A stretch of 64,000 bases of DNA from positions 3,968,001 to 4,032,000 of the forward strand of contig OZ316898.1 in NCBI GenBank assembly GCA_973895155.1, in the 5' to 3' direction. Position 1 is the first letter of the stretch; every line of letters begins with the position of its first letter. The DNA is from Marsupella aquatica (lineage: Eukaryota; Marchantiophyta). Position numbers and translations under genes: made by a program. Below are positions 11,661-22,128 of the stretch, piece after piece. The notes beneath the pieces are model-generated. The model was not told the origin of the DNA and made no database searches. It saw only the letters and a list, made by a program, of their open reading frames with translations.

Positions 11661-14600
11661 TCAAACTTGGTCCTCATCATCTTCAGGTTGGGACACAACC
11701 AGAATATCAGGCTTTTCCCCAACGATTGAACGAGACCGTGGCACATATGTGATGACAAGTGACCATTCCTCTGGGTTTGGGGGGTATGGATTATAGAAAC
11801 ATTGTTCCACATGACTTGGAAAAGTGAACGGCTCTGATGTTTGCCAATGAGATGGCTGGAAACTAGTGGCAGACGTCTTCAGTCGTGTAAATCCACACTC
11901 ATCTTGAACCACAGTAGGATTGTTACCTGCAAGGTTCACTTTGAACCACTTGCACTTGAAGACATACTCTTCAAACTTTGATTGTGCATCATAAGATATC
12001 ACTAGAATCTCTTCTACCTTTCCATAATGTGGCACAACATCTCGAATAATATTTGTGTCATGGCGACTGCTGCGGGAATCTTGAGAGAATTGTCCTTGAA
12101 CTCCACAATCAAAGGTACGACCCCTCTTCTCATCAAGGGAAGAAATCCTAAAATCCATCAAACCATAAGGATATATTACACAAAAATAGACACAAACATA
12201 TTCCAATTAATTGAACACACCAAGAATCTGCCTCTTCAATATACGTGCTTGTATTACAAATGAATTAAATTAAACCAAGTGATTCAAATCAAAGGTTACT
12301 AAGGTAGATGGAGATCACCTGAAATGTCTTCCTTGTGTCCACATTGCTGTCCTTGTTGTAACCACTCTCAAGGGACCATGAACAATGGTACGAACATCAT
12401 CTGTGATAGTTGGAAAATGTAATACACTCTCTCCCCTGACCACCATGTCATCCACCTCAACTAACTTCTCCTTCATATAGTCAAGGTACTTTGGAAAAAT
12501 CCTTGGTTTTGTGCTGTTAGTTTTGGCATCCTCATAGAAATCCCTCCATTCTTCCATGATAGTGCTGTTACTCAACATGAATGTGGTCAGTTGTTTCACC
12601 TCCACTGGTGTCAACATGCGAGTTTTCCTAGCACCTATTAAACGATCCTCTTCATCTTCCCTCTCCTCTACCCAAGTACGGGGAGAGGTACAATCAATTG
12701 TGGCCAATATGTTACTACAATAGAACATACTCTCAGCTGCTAAGTATCCTGTAGCCATGCTTCCCTCAACCCGTGCACGGTTACGTACATAACCTTTTAA
12801 CACTGCCATGTATCGTTCTAGCCAATACATCCACCGACAATGCACAGGACCTGCAATGGCCACCTCATGAACAAGATGAACAAGTAAATGCACTTGACAG
12901 TCAAAAAAGGAAGGAGGAAGGGCCTTCTCCAACTTGCATACCACCTCTGCTGCCAAAACCTCCATCCCAGGGATCTCATCAGTATATATCTCCTTAGAGC
13001 ATACCCATCTCAATAGTTTTCCCAATGACCAAAGGGCATCTTGCACTTCTTCACTTGCCAAACCTATTATGGCCACAGGCAATATGTGCTGCAATAACCT
13101 ATGGTAGTCATGTGTCTTGAGATACCTTGGCCACTTATGATTGTCCTCCATCCCAAAGGCCTTTCGGAGATTGGCACCATAACCAGTAGGAAACCGCATG
13201 TCTCCTATGCGATTCTGAAACTCCCTTCTCTGGCCAATAGGAAGCACCCATGGAGCTGAAGGTCGATGCTCGATCCCTGTGATAGGATCACTTATGACCC
13301 ACACGTCTGGATGCATCTCAAGATCCTCACAAGCCTCCCTGAAGTTAGTGTCTTTCTCTCCATAGAAAGCCTTTATCAAAGCCTTTCCCACATTTCCCTC
13401 AATGTGCATGGGGTCTAATAGATGGCGGATCTTCAACTCACCCCAATAGGGCAAATTGGTTAATATACTCCACCTTGTCAAGCCACTACCGTCAAATTGC
13501 ATGGGATCCTCTGGGTCTGCCACTCTTGCAGCCATGTCTTTCCAGTGTGTAAAAGTTGTTGGCTCAGGTACATCACGCTCGTCACCAAAGGGCATATCAA
13601 TAGAGGAAAATAGTAGTGGGTCACGCCTCATCTGATGTCCCATTGGAAGAAACTTTGTATGCCCAAGATAAACAATCTTGCAAAGATGTGATGAATACTT
13701 GGCTACATCACCAAGGCTTGGGCCACAAGTGGAGCAAGCCTTGTAGCCTTGGGTTTGCAACCCACTCACAAAGCCAAATCCTGGTCATATAAACACACAT
13801 TATGTTAGGATTAGCACATGGAAATGAGGGGATACCATGCATTAGAATATGATGCATTTAAACAACAAAGTTCTTACCTGGGTAGTCATGCATGGTCCAC
13901 ATACAAACCCCTTTGAGTTTGAAAACCCGTGGGGTACCCCCTGTAGTCTTTCGACCATCATATGCCCATACTCCTTCCCATAATTTCTGGAGTTCCTGAA
14001 CCAGTAATGTCAAATAGGTGTCCATGTTCTTCACCTTCTTTGGCCCTGGGATAATCAAAGATAGCAACAAAAAACCCTTTTTCATGGACAATCATGGTGG
14101 AAGGTTGTAATTCATGAGAACCACAGGCCAGACCGATGTAGGTCTCCCCTTCCCTCCAAGTGAATGAGGGCTAACTCCATCTGATGCCAATCCCAGTCGC
14201 ACATGCCGAGGGTCACACTCAAAATCTGGCCATGTTGATTCCACATGTTTATGAGCAGGAGAGTCAACTGGTAATCGCATGACACCGGGCTCCGAACGAT
14301 GTTTCTTGTGCCATACCATCAACTCGGCCAAGTCAGAACATCTATACATGTGCAACAAGCGAGGAATTATGGGGAACCAACAAACTTCTTTCCTTGGTAC
14401 CTTCTGGGTTAGCATGTTTGGCTCATACCATGGCTCATGACACACTGTGCATTCTGTGATACGGGCTGTATCCCCATGAAATAACATGCAATCATTCACA
14501 TAGGCATGAATAATATGGTAATCCATACCAATGGATGAGAGAACCTTCTTTGCATCCTTCCAGGTCCCTGGCAACACATTCTCCGAGGGTAACATCAAGT

Positions 14601-15018
14601 CATGACAATATTCAAATATGTCTGATAACATAGAATTGCTTGTCTTGTGTTTGGCTTGAATGTTCAAGAGCCCCAATATGGCAGAAAGATGGCTCAACCG
14701 AGCACCCTCAAAAATAGGTGTTCGAGCATGTTCCTCTGCCTCTTTCCATTGTTGTTGTCCCTCTGGAGTATGTTGTGGCCGTGGGTCATTTGAAGGGCCA
14801 ACCTCATGACCAATGTGAGGCACATCATCCTCAACATCGGCACCAAACCAATCAACCATGAAGTCATCCATGGCTCTATCTTGATCATGCATGACCTGGT
14901 CATCAGTCCGAGGTGCGGCTTCCTCATCAGCACCACCTACATCATTACTTGATGAGGAATCACCCTCTGATGGTTCTCCCTCTTCTGGCATACCCATCTC
15001 CCGATATGTTGCTCTCAA
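11661..15018 (-). CDS. CACTA transposase, TNP2-like (TnpD type), one nonsense codon
   Basis: The three exons are 15018-13878, 13780-12319 and 12147-11661, all with GT/AG introns; they sum to 1030 codons in one frame. The N-terminal half carries the TNP2 core: ASDGVSPHSL, which holds the first catalytic Asp, VLMNYNLPP, LSLIIPGPK, MHDYPGFGF and LPYWGELKIRHLLDPMHIE. Next comes the DUF4218 block (LPPSFFDCQVHLLVHLVHE, ERYMAVLKGYVRNRA). The last exon is DUF4216 (VFKCKWFKVN). The enzyme would cut at the CACTA ends in the nucleus. One TGA at 14089-14091 stands where relatives have Trp after NLPP, so this copy is probably inactive without readthrough. The first exon begins at a splice acceptor near 15019. 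The usual N-terminal transposase-associated domain was not found upstream. Confidence 0.88.
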
Positions 15019-15265
15019 CCTTCATGGTAACATTTGTTGAGATGGTTGCGCATTCTATGCACATTACAACCCAAAAACCTCCTCATGTATATTTGACCAA
15101 GTACAACAAATTAAAATAGACTTAACACCATTCATTCAAGACATTAAGAATTAAAGTAAATGCATGGGCTAAAACCTTATTACTCCAAAATGAGCCCAAA
15201 GGCCATATATATAATAGTAAATGGGAAGTCCAAAATAGGTGCAAGAGGATAAAGGACATGATTTC

Positions 15266-16465
15266 CTAATCCCACTCATAGTGTGTGAATAACTCATCTC
15301 CTGCTCTAATGGTCCTAGTAGCAAGAACTAAGCAATGGTCCTTATGATATGTCGTGCCATATGGTGCCGGCATTGGACCATCAGTAAAAACCCACTCACA
15401 ATTGGCCCTACGCTTGGGCCGAGTCCCCACAGTACTATTTATGAAACCAGCAATATTCCCATTACGTATGGGATCACCATCTATCACCCGCTGCTCACTA
15501 TACCTTCTAGTGCTACCATCAAAAGTATCCATCTCTAGAGCATATGTTTTCCACTCAGGATGTTGTGCAAGGATCATGTTCCAATGTCTTCTCTTGTAGA
15601 TGGATCCACCGTATGGGAACAAAGTAGGACCCTCTCTACCACGAACACTTGACCCACCCTCCTCATCCATGATGATATCCTCACAAGCAAATACTCCATA
15701 TCCATGTCTCTCTCCAAGTGTGGAAGTTTTCACAATCCAACGTCTACCCCAAACCACAATCTCCTCATCAAAATCTGTAAAATAAGGCAAGCCAAGAGTG
15801 ATAGGTTCCCAATCCTTGATGATAGAGGCACACTTGCCAGTGAATGAACAAACACCCCACCTACCCTGAACTAGTGTTCTGGATGGGTCATTGGGTGCTC
15901 GTGGCCTCCTGTTGGATTGGGGCCTGGACCGGGGTCTTCGTGTCTCAGTGGGCACATGAGGGTGTTCCCCTTCTGTCCCATGACTGGTACTAATTCCCAA
16001 ACCCAAGGCTTGTGAAAGTGCATTGCCTATAGCATCTAAAACTCCTTGTGATGGGACATAGGGTGGTGGTGTCACCAATCTACGCATACTGGATCCCTAT
16101 TCCATGCAAACACCCACAAACAACCAAATGTGTAAACCATATGTGTAAACATTGATTCACCTCTAAAAATAACAGTAAAGAACGGCAATCAATTGAAACA
16201 AACTTACCATATGGGATGAAGAAGCCCCGGGAGTAAGACCTCTATGACGTCCATATCTCTCAATATGTTGAGCACACACATAAGATTTTTGAGAAATTTG
16301 GCCCACACATCTGGTGAAGTCACAAAGTCTTCGGGGTGGACCACGAGGACCAGTAACCTCGGGCTGAGGAGGAGGGGGTATATCGTCATCGGAGGAGTAC
16401 TCACTACTGGATAGTTCAGAGGAAGAGGACATATCCACTGCCACATTACATTGCATGTAGGGCAT
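15266..16465 (-). CDS. SET-domain protein encoded inside the CACTA transposon
   Basis: Two exons (16465-16208 and 16096-15266; donor ATG|GTAAGT, acceptor ATAG|GGA) give about 362 residues. Residues 1-86 have an acidic Ser patch and a small Cys/His cluster (LCDFTRC, later VCAQH) that may bind zinc. The C-terminal half reads as a SET fold: GYGVFAC (about 218), FPYGG (about 246), NIAGFINST (about 300, in place of the usual RFINHSC) and ELFTHYEW at the end, with the conserved catalytic-position Tyr. SET enzymes transfer methyl groups from S-adenosylmethionine to lysines, usually on histones. Here the post-SET cysteines are absent and the substrate is unknown. The gene lies 248 bp upstream of the transposase on the same strand, well inside the element's ends, and has no stop or frameshift. 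Confidence 0.82.
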
Positions 16466-16567
16466 GATTAGGAAAAATTAGGCCATATATAAAGCAATTT
16501 TTAAAAAAATGAACTCAAAAAACAATTAGGTTGGTTTATACATGGGGTTTTATTACCCTTTTATATT

Positions 16568-17600
16568 TGTTAGCATGAAACCCAAATTAAGGTGAGTGTC
16601 ATGCAAGAAGAAACCACATTATAACCTTTGGGAAAATTGTAATACCCTATGTCCTAAGTGAGGTTAGATTATTACCTGAATGAGACCCGGGCTCAACAGT
16701 GCCTATAGGTCACGTGGCTTTTGGAACATTTGCCAAATCTAGAAGTAGGAGGAAAATACTGGAAACAAAATGTAAGTTTGGATGGTAATTAGCAGCCGTC
16801 AAGTTGTGGAATCTTAGACATTTACCCACATATATCATGGCACAACAAAGAAGGGCAAGCATAAAAATCTGTACTAACAACATTGACTGTATACATGATG
16901 TTATACCTTTTAGATGCCCGGGTTCCCACAATGCATATGCATTAGACAAAAGTTGAGGTAGTAGTGTTGGCCCTGCGTTGTATCATGATTACATGGGTTT
17001 TCCCCTCAATTGTTAGCATAAAACCCTAAACCCTAAACCCTTATCCCCCCTCGAGTGAAAGGTGAGTGTCATGCAATAAAAACCCACCGTAGACCCCTGG
17101 GAAAACTCTAAAGGCCTAAGCCCAGAATGAAGTTGGACAATAATTACCTGAATGAGATCCGGACTCAATAGTGCCTGTAGGTCGTGTGGCTCATTGAACA
17201 TGAGCTGAATCTAGAAGCACGAGGAAAATACTGGAAATAAAAAAGTAAGTTTGGATAGCCATTAGCTTCTCTCAAGTTGTAGACCCCCAAACATGTGCAT
17301 ATAGATATTCTTGCACAACAAAGAAGGGCAAGGTTTATGAACAATCTCTTTATCAAACCCTGCTAACATACATGTTTAAATATACCTTTTAGATGTCCGG
17401 GTTCCCACAATGCATATGCATTAGACAAAAGTTGAGGAAGCAGTGATGGTCCTGCACTGGATCATGATTACATGGGATTTCCCTCAATTGTTAGCATAAA
17501 AACCAAAACCTCATCCCGCTTCAAGTGAAAGGTGAGTGTCATGCAATAAAAACCCACCATAGACCCTTGGGAACTCTAAAAGCGTAAGCCAATGAAGTTA
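16568..17600. repeat. Internal tandem duplication (units about 442 and 478 bp)
   Basis: The same block begins at 16568, 17010 and 17488, each time with TTGTTAGCAT. There are two full units and a third partial one ending near 17600. Shared landmarks are GGTGAGTGTCATGCA, ACCTGAATGAGA and GGGTTCCCACAATGCATATG. On the minus strand each unit offers splice-donor-like sites after two short Gly/Pro-coding stretches (GNPG/EPGH-type words). The units may therefore be duplicated leader exons or promoter segments of the SET/transposase transcripts (inference). A short run of plant telomere-type CCCTAAA sits at 17022-17042. Confidence 0.75.
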
Positions 17601-17639
17601 GCAAAAACCTAAATGGTCAATTCCCTTCAACCATCCTAT

Positions 17640-17970
17640 GCTTCTCTCTACCATAATTATATGCCACCCCTCTTGGTTACCCTCCTAAGATACCATAAAA
17701 GTAACCCAAGATACTATAAAACTGAAACCTCTCTTTCAAACCCTCCTAAGTTGGCCTAAACCCCAAAACCCAAAACATAAAACCCCTCCTAGCTCTTACC
17801 CTCCAATACATATAACCCCAACCTTCATAAATAAAACCCCCCTGCAAACCCAAAACATAAAACCCCTCGTATCTAAGCCAATCTAAGCCCAACCTTCACA
17901 AAAGAAACCCTCCCCTAACCAGGCCAAACCCCCTCCTCTTACCCTGCAATATAACTCCTTCAATTTTCTA
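17640..17970 (-). repeat. C-rich tract, mirror of the left purine tract
   Basis: Many CCCTCC, AAACCCC and CCTAAACC words on the plus strand. This is the reverse-complement style of the tract at 10861-11450. It is followed at 18110-18230 by another cluster of TTGCGA/TCGCAA words, so the order tract-plus-motif cluster is inverted relative to the left arm. Confidence 0.6.
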
Positions 17971-18109
17971 ACCCCCCCCAATCCTTATCTCATCACATCC
18001 CACTAAAATGCAACATAATCCTCTACATCTACCCCATTTAATGTTCATAAGCCCCCTTAGTATCCCTAACAACACATCAAATACGCATGCGAGATGGGGG
18101 TTATGGCAA

Positions 18110-18230
18110 AACCAAATAGCGAAGGCTTTTGCGAATCTTGAAGCTTCGCAAAGATAGAATTTGTGAAGCTTTTTGCGAAGGCCGATGCATCGCAAACTGC
18201 GATGCGAAACGAATCGCAAAGCCCAATATT
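18110..18230. promoter_or_regulatory. Internal TTGCGA/TCGCAA cluster upstream of the coiled-coil gene
   Basis: About six copies of TTGCGA/TCGCAA-type words within 120 bp, ending about 90 bp before the ATG at 18317. The words match those of the element's two ends. A promoter-proximal binding site allowing self-regulation is inferred. Confidence 0.5.
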
Positions 18231-18316
18231 TTGAATCCTTATGGATTGCCGAGCGCGGACAAGGCGGATTCAGTTCATTCAGGCCTGAGGAGAGCAACGA
18301 GGGCAAGGGCGGAGCG

Positions 18317-19260
18317 ATGGCAAGCAAAGAGGGGACTGGTGGTGATGGAGGAGCTTCTGGCAGCAGCGGAGGCAACCGAGGGGGGGGGATCGATTGAAGG
18401 CGATTGTGGATGAGCATTTTTTGGTTGCACAGTTGAGTCAAATTGATTTCACCAGTCCAGCAAGGCTGGCATCATTGAGTGCCCTTCTGGGCCAAGCCTT
18501 GCAAGCAGGTCTCACTGCAGGGCAAGCAGCAGTGGAGGAGGATGCAAGGAAGGCAGCAGAGCAGGCGGCTGCTGAGAGGAAGCGAAAGAGGGACGAGAGA
18601 GATCAGGCTGGAGTGCTCTCGCCTCAAGCATTGGAAAAGAAGAGGAGGAAAGATGAGAGAGACCTGATCAGGAAACAGAGGGAGGAGCAAAGAAAGGAGG
18701 CAGCAAGGAGGAAGCTGCCTCTGATTACTTTAGAGGATGAGGGGATTCCCACCGAGCTTGCTTACAATGGGGCCAAGAGCACAATCAGGCACATTGTATC
18801 CACAAATTTTGCAAGAGGAGTCGAGTGGGGCACTCGCTCAAAGGCAGAGCAGAAGCGAGTCATCAATCAGGTGAAAGATGCATTTCGAAATGGAGGAGAG
18901 ATGGATTCACAGTGGCTTGCTGACAAAATTTCAAACTCCATGTCACAAGCTAGATACCATGATAGAATGAAGATCAGGTCTCACCTTAGAGATTTGGAGG
19001 AGTATAGGAATTTGCAGAGGCCGCTGCAATTCTCAGAAGATATCTGGCAGGCCTTCTACCAGACAGAGGTGAAGTTGAAAGCAGCCAGGCTCCTCAATGA
19101 TTTCACAGAGAAGCTGGCAAAGGCTCGAAGGGCAAAGGAGGCCGGGAAGTCTGACCGGGACCTGAAGGTGATGGAGCAGAAGGTAGCCCAGCTCCAGCAG
19201 GTTGTAGCAGAAGTAGGCGATCCACCCAACAAGTTCCTGAAGGCAGCTGAGCGAGTCTGA
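18317..19260 (+). CDS. Coiled-coil CACTA accessory protein (TnpA-like candidate)
   Basis: The main open frame (18394-19260, 288 residues) has a helical, highly charged region (EKKRRKDERDLIRKQREEQR and neighbours). A basic segment with TNFARGVEWGTRSKAEQKR and QARYHDRMKIRSHL follows, then a second coiled coil (KLAKARRAKEAGKSDRDLK). The ATG at 18317 with a Gly/Ser-rich leader is in frame only if the 9-G run at 18380-18388 gained or lost bases, so a homopolymer frameshift or sequence error is likely. I have no firm family match. Its place opposite the transposase, its coiled coils and basic patches fit the DNA-binding TnpA role of CACTA elements. TTGCGA clusters lie directly before and after it. 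Confidence 0.55.
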
Positions 19261-19489
19261 GACAAGCCCAACATCACCCACAGGCTGGGTCAAGGTGGCC
19301 TCCCCGGCCTCAAAGCAGCATTCGTGAGTGCACCTCCCTCTCCTCCCTTGACTTCTTGCTACTCCAATTCCTATTCCAACACACCTGCAATGAGCCAACT
19401 CTTTCTTGCATTTCCACCAAGTAGTTATAATTAGACTTGTTGTGTCAGATTAGGTCACGTACAGTTGCTTCCCTCTCGGGTTTTTGCCA

Positions 19490-19665
19490 TGACAGAGTTT
19501 GCGATACATTTGCGATGCGGGTAGCTTCGCAAATCCTTTGCAAACCTTATTATGCCCTTTTTTTGCTTACGTTTGCGAAGGCATTGCGAAGACGTTGGCT
19601 TCGCAACCAGCTTCACAAACGTAATTGTCCTTATGATTGCGAAGCTGGCGCCTTCGCAAAATTTC
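19490..19665. repeat. Internal TTGCGA/TCGCAA cluster downstream of the coiled-coil gene
   Basis: About eight copies of the element's subterminal word in 175 bp (for example GTTTGCGATAC, CTTCGCAAAT, GATTGCGAAG). No CACTA terminus was found next to it, so it is not the end of a second nested element as far as I can see. Confidence 0.6.
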
Positions 19666-19861
19666 AAAATTTTGAATTTTTAAATTTTCCGATCGTTTAA
19701 GTGTTCTTTGAGGGTCTTCCCCATATATGCCACCCTCCATAACCCCAAAACCTTGATGCACCACCCCACTAGCCCCAACAAACCCCCTAATTTTTAGAAG
19801 CCATGTGAATCGGGTTATGGGTTGGTGTTAACCCAATTGTGCTGGTTTTGTTTTGGCTTAG

Positions 19862-20417
19862 TACAAGAGGTACAAGAGGAAGATTACGGCGGCTGAGATG
19901 GAGGTGGGCCAGAAACATGGGAAGGAGCATCTCTTTCAGCAAGTTGATGAATTATTGGTGAGAATTTTTAGGTTATTACATTCATTGCAATTTTGAATGA
20001 ATATCTCTTTTGTTCACACTTGTAAAGAATATGAGACTAACAGACACCCTGGTTTGCTAATGGAAGTAGGGAGGGGAGGATGGTGACTCCCATACCGAGG
20101 GTGGCACCGATAGTAGTGATGAGGATGTGGAGGGGACAGGGGAGGGGAGCACAGCTCCTGCTACTCAAGCCAGGCCAACTAGCACTGGAGACCAGTCATT
20201 TGCATCAGCACGTTCCAGTGGTGCTGGGGGTGGTAGCGCGACAAGCCAGGGCGGTGGAGGTGGGGATGAGGATGAGGATGAGGATGAGGGTGACCCCGAG
20301 GGTGACCAAGAGGAGGAGGAAGTCCAGGTTGCACCCCCCCCCCCCCCAAGAGCACACAAGGGCAAGGAGAAGGCCAAGGGGAAGAAGGCAAGGAGGGGCA
20401 GGAACACTCCTTTCTAG
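19862..20417 (+). CDS. Acidic/Gly-rich terminal exons of a CACTA gene
   Basis: An exon at 19862-19957 (acceptor CTTAG, donor TTG|GTGAG) encodes a basic segment and KEHLFQQVDELL. It joins in phase to 20070-20417, which encodes a Glu/Asp-rich, Gly/Ser-rich tail ending in a Lys/Arg cluster (KGKEKAKGKKARRGR) and a stop. No globular domain is visible in the second exon. It may be the 3' part of the same transcript as 18317-19260, whose last codon (TGA at 19258) would then have to be spliced out, or a separate small gene. The splice phases support protein coding; the function is unknown. Confidence 0.45.
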
Positions 20418-20654
20418 CTCGATGTAGACAAGTTGTAGCTAGAGCACTTACATCGAGTTCACATGTATAGCGATCAGCATGCATGGCCGTGGCACTTTAC
20501 CTAAGGGTTTTTACCCTTCCATTTTGTAACTTTTGTACTTTTTCAGTAATGCCATTTTAATTGCGGCAGACTGGGTCAACATCACTTTCCTCCCTCCTTC
20601 AAAACCCATGAATGGTCTCCCTCACCCTCACCCTAACCCAAATACACAAAAACC

Positions 20655-21205
20655 CATGAAATATACATTTTGCGAAGCTTTTGAGAACCAACCCCAATCT
20701 CAAAGAGCCACGGTGAACGTATTGCAACCATTCCGAGGAGAAATGCATCGCAACACTTGCGATGTTGTCTAAATCACAACCCTAGCGAAGACTTCCTCTC
20801 CACACGTTTGCGAGTTAAATGCCTTCGCAACAAAGCGGTCATCCGCTTCTCACAATCTTATGAGTTTGTTTGCATCGCAAGTTATAGAGAAATTTAACAT
20901 CGGAAATTGCGATGTAAATGTCATCGCAACGCGAGCGATTCATTTGTTCTCGCAAAATAATGAAATTTGTCGTTTCTCAATATTTGCAAGGACAGTGCCG
21001 TCGCAACGTTGCGGAAATGTTGCGACGTATTTAGAATCGCAAGTTGCGAAGTAGTTGCGAAGGGCCGTTTGCGAAGAATTTGAGATGGGAAGTAGCGAAG
21101 ACGTTGCGATGCGAGTAAGTTCGCAAATTGGGTATTTCGGATTTTGTTTCCTTTGTATGATGCGAAGGGTGGTGGTTCGCAAAAGAGGTGCATAGTGTTG
21201 TAGTG
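20655..21205. repeat. CACTA right subterminal and terminal repeat region
   Basis: About 18 TTGCGA/TCGCAA words in 550 bp, in both orientations, ending in TGTTGTAGTG at 21205, the inverted CACTACAACA. It mirrors the density of the left arm, as expected for transposase/TnpA binding sites. Confidence 0.85.
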
Positions 21206-21852
21206 ACAATTGGAATTTTACTTCCCATGATTTATTCAAAAGATTAAACCACAAGAAGGAGGAAAGTCTTCTCCTGGTGTCAAGCTTGATCTCGAACTCT
21301 TAACATTCATGATCAACTGGCAGAACACCAAGGAAAGGCAAAAATTGCTAAACTTTACCATCATCTACACTAGTAGTAGAGCTATCTTATAGTCAAAATC
21401 TACTGAGTGAGAGGTCACAGGGTCGAAGAGACATGCCTCTTCATACCCCTCAAAATTTTAAAATGGCGATTCAATAAGTGAAAAGCCGGAAAAATGGCTT
21501 AGTATGAACTTGTAACTAGTAAACTATTAACTCATAATCGGAAATCTGTCGGAACTCGTAATCGTAAACTAGTAACTCTTAAACTAGTAAAAGCTGTGAA
21601 CTAGTAAACTCTTAAACTCGTAAAAGCTAAGTCGTAACTCGTAATCGCGGTAAAGTAAAGACTTGATGAATTCAACTATTTTTAACTTCCTAACTATAAG
21701 TCAGAAAACTCTGAGATTTTGCCAGGAGGTTTTCCTAGGTACAGACTATACACTGAGGAAGTATGACAGCTTCCAAAGCTCTAGAACACATTTCTAAAAA
21801 TCAGATAAGATGCACTACTCTAAAAACTAACTAAGAACACTTAAAGACTTCT

Positions 21853-22128
21853 TCAAGCTTGCTGTCGGATGTCGTCTGGTTCCAGCAACTCCACAAGGGT
21901 AACAATTCGGTTCTGAGTAACTTCCATCAGTTCAGCTTGGCGTGGGGATCCTCTGGAGTATGGTAGGCATCTCAGTTGTCTCTCAGGATACATCAAAGGC
22001 ATTCTCTTCATCAAATAACATGAATCTATACGAAGAGCTTCTCTGTACATCCCGATCACATCATAGTTGTTGCAGGTAGCAGCATATACTTGGGGATAAT
22101 GATACAAGAACTCATCACTATTCATCAT
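21853..22128 (-). CDS. Short ORF in the TG...CA insertion, unknown
   Basis: A 91-residue open frame with readable composition (for example EALRIDSCYLMKRMPLMYPE and VTLVELLEPDD) and no family I recognise. It lies between two patches of AACTCGTAA-type repeats in the 1.94 kb insertion that hosts the CACTA. It may be the last remnant of that element's coding capacity, or chance. Confidence 0.25.
   Translation of the reverse strand: MMNSDEFLYHYPQVYAATCNNYDVIGMYREALRIDSCYLMKRMPLMYPERQLRCLPYSRGSPRQAELMEVTQNRIVTLVELLEPDDIRQQA

Larger units (their letters stand above)
10306..21205. mobile_element. Complete 10.9 kb CACTA (En/Spm-type) transposon
   Basis: The left end starts CACTACTACA at 10306 and the right end, read inward, starts CACTACAACA at 21205. 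Flanking bases are ACA on both sides (10303-10305 and 21206-21208), the 3-bp duplication expected for CACTA. Both ends carry dense subterminal TTGCGA/TCGCAA words. Inside on the minus strand are a TNP2-type transposase (11661-15018) and a SET-domain gene (15266-16465). On the plus strand are a coiled-coil gene (18317-19260) and acidic exons (19862-20417). The transposase has one internal TGA, so this copy may be unable to move itself. Matching duplications and well-kept ends suggest a fairly recent insertion (inference). Confidence 0.93.

Noticed and set aside
17022-17042. Telomere-type CCCTAAA repeat
   Set aside because: Only about three units inside a duplicated transposon block; composition, not a telomere remnant.
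18110-19665. Second, smaller CACTA nested around the coiled-coil gene
   Set aside because: Motif clusters are present, but no CACTA/TAGTG termini or duplication flank them.
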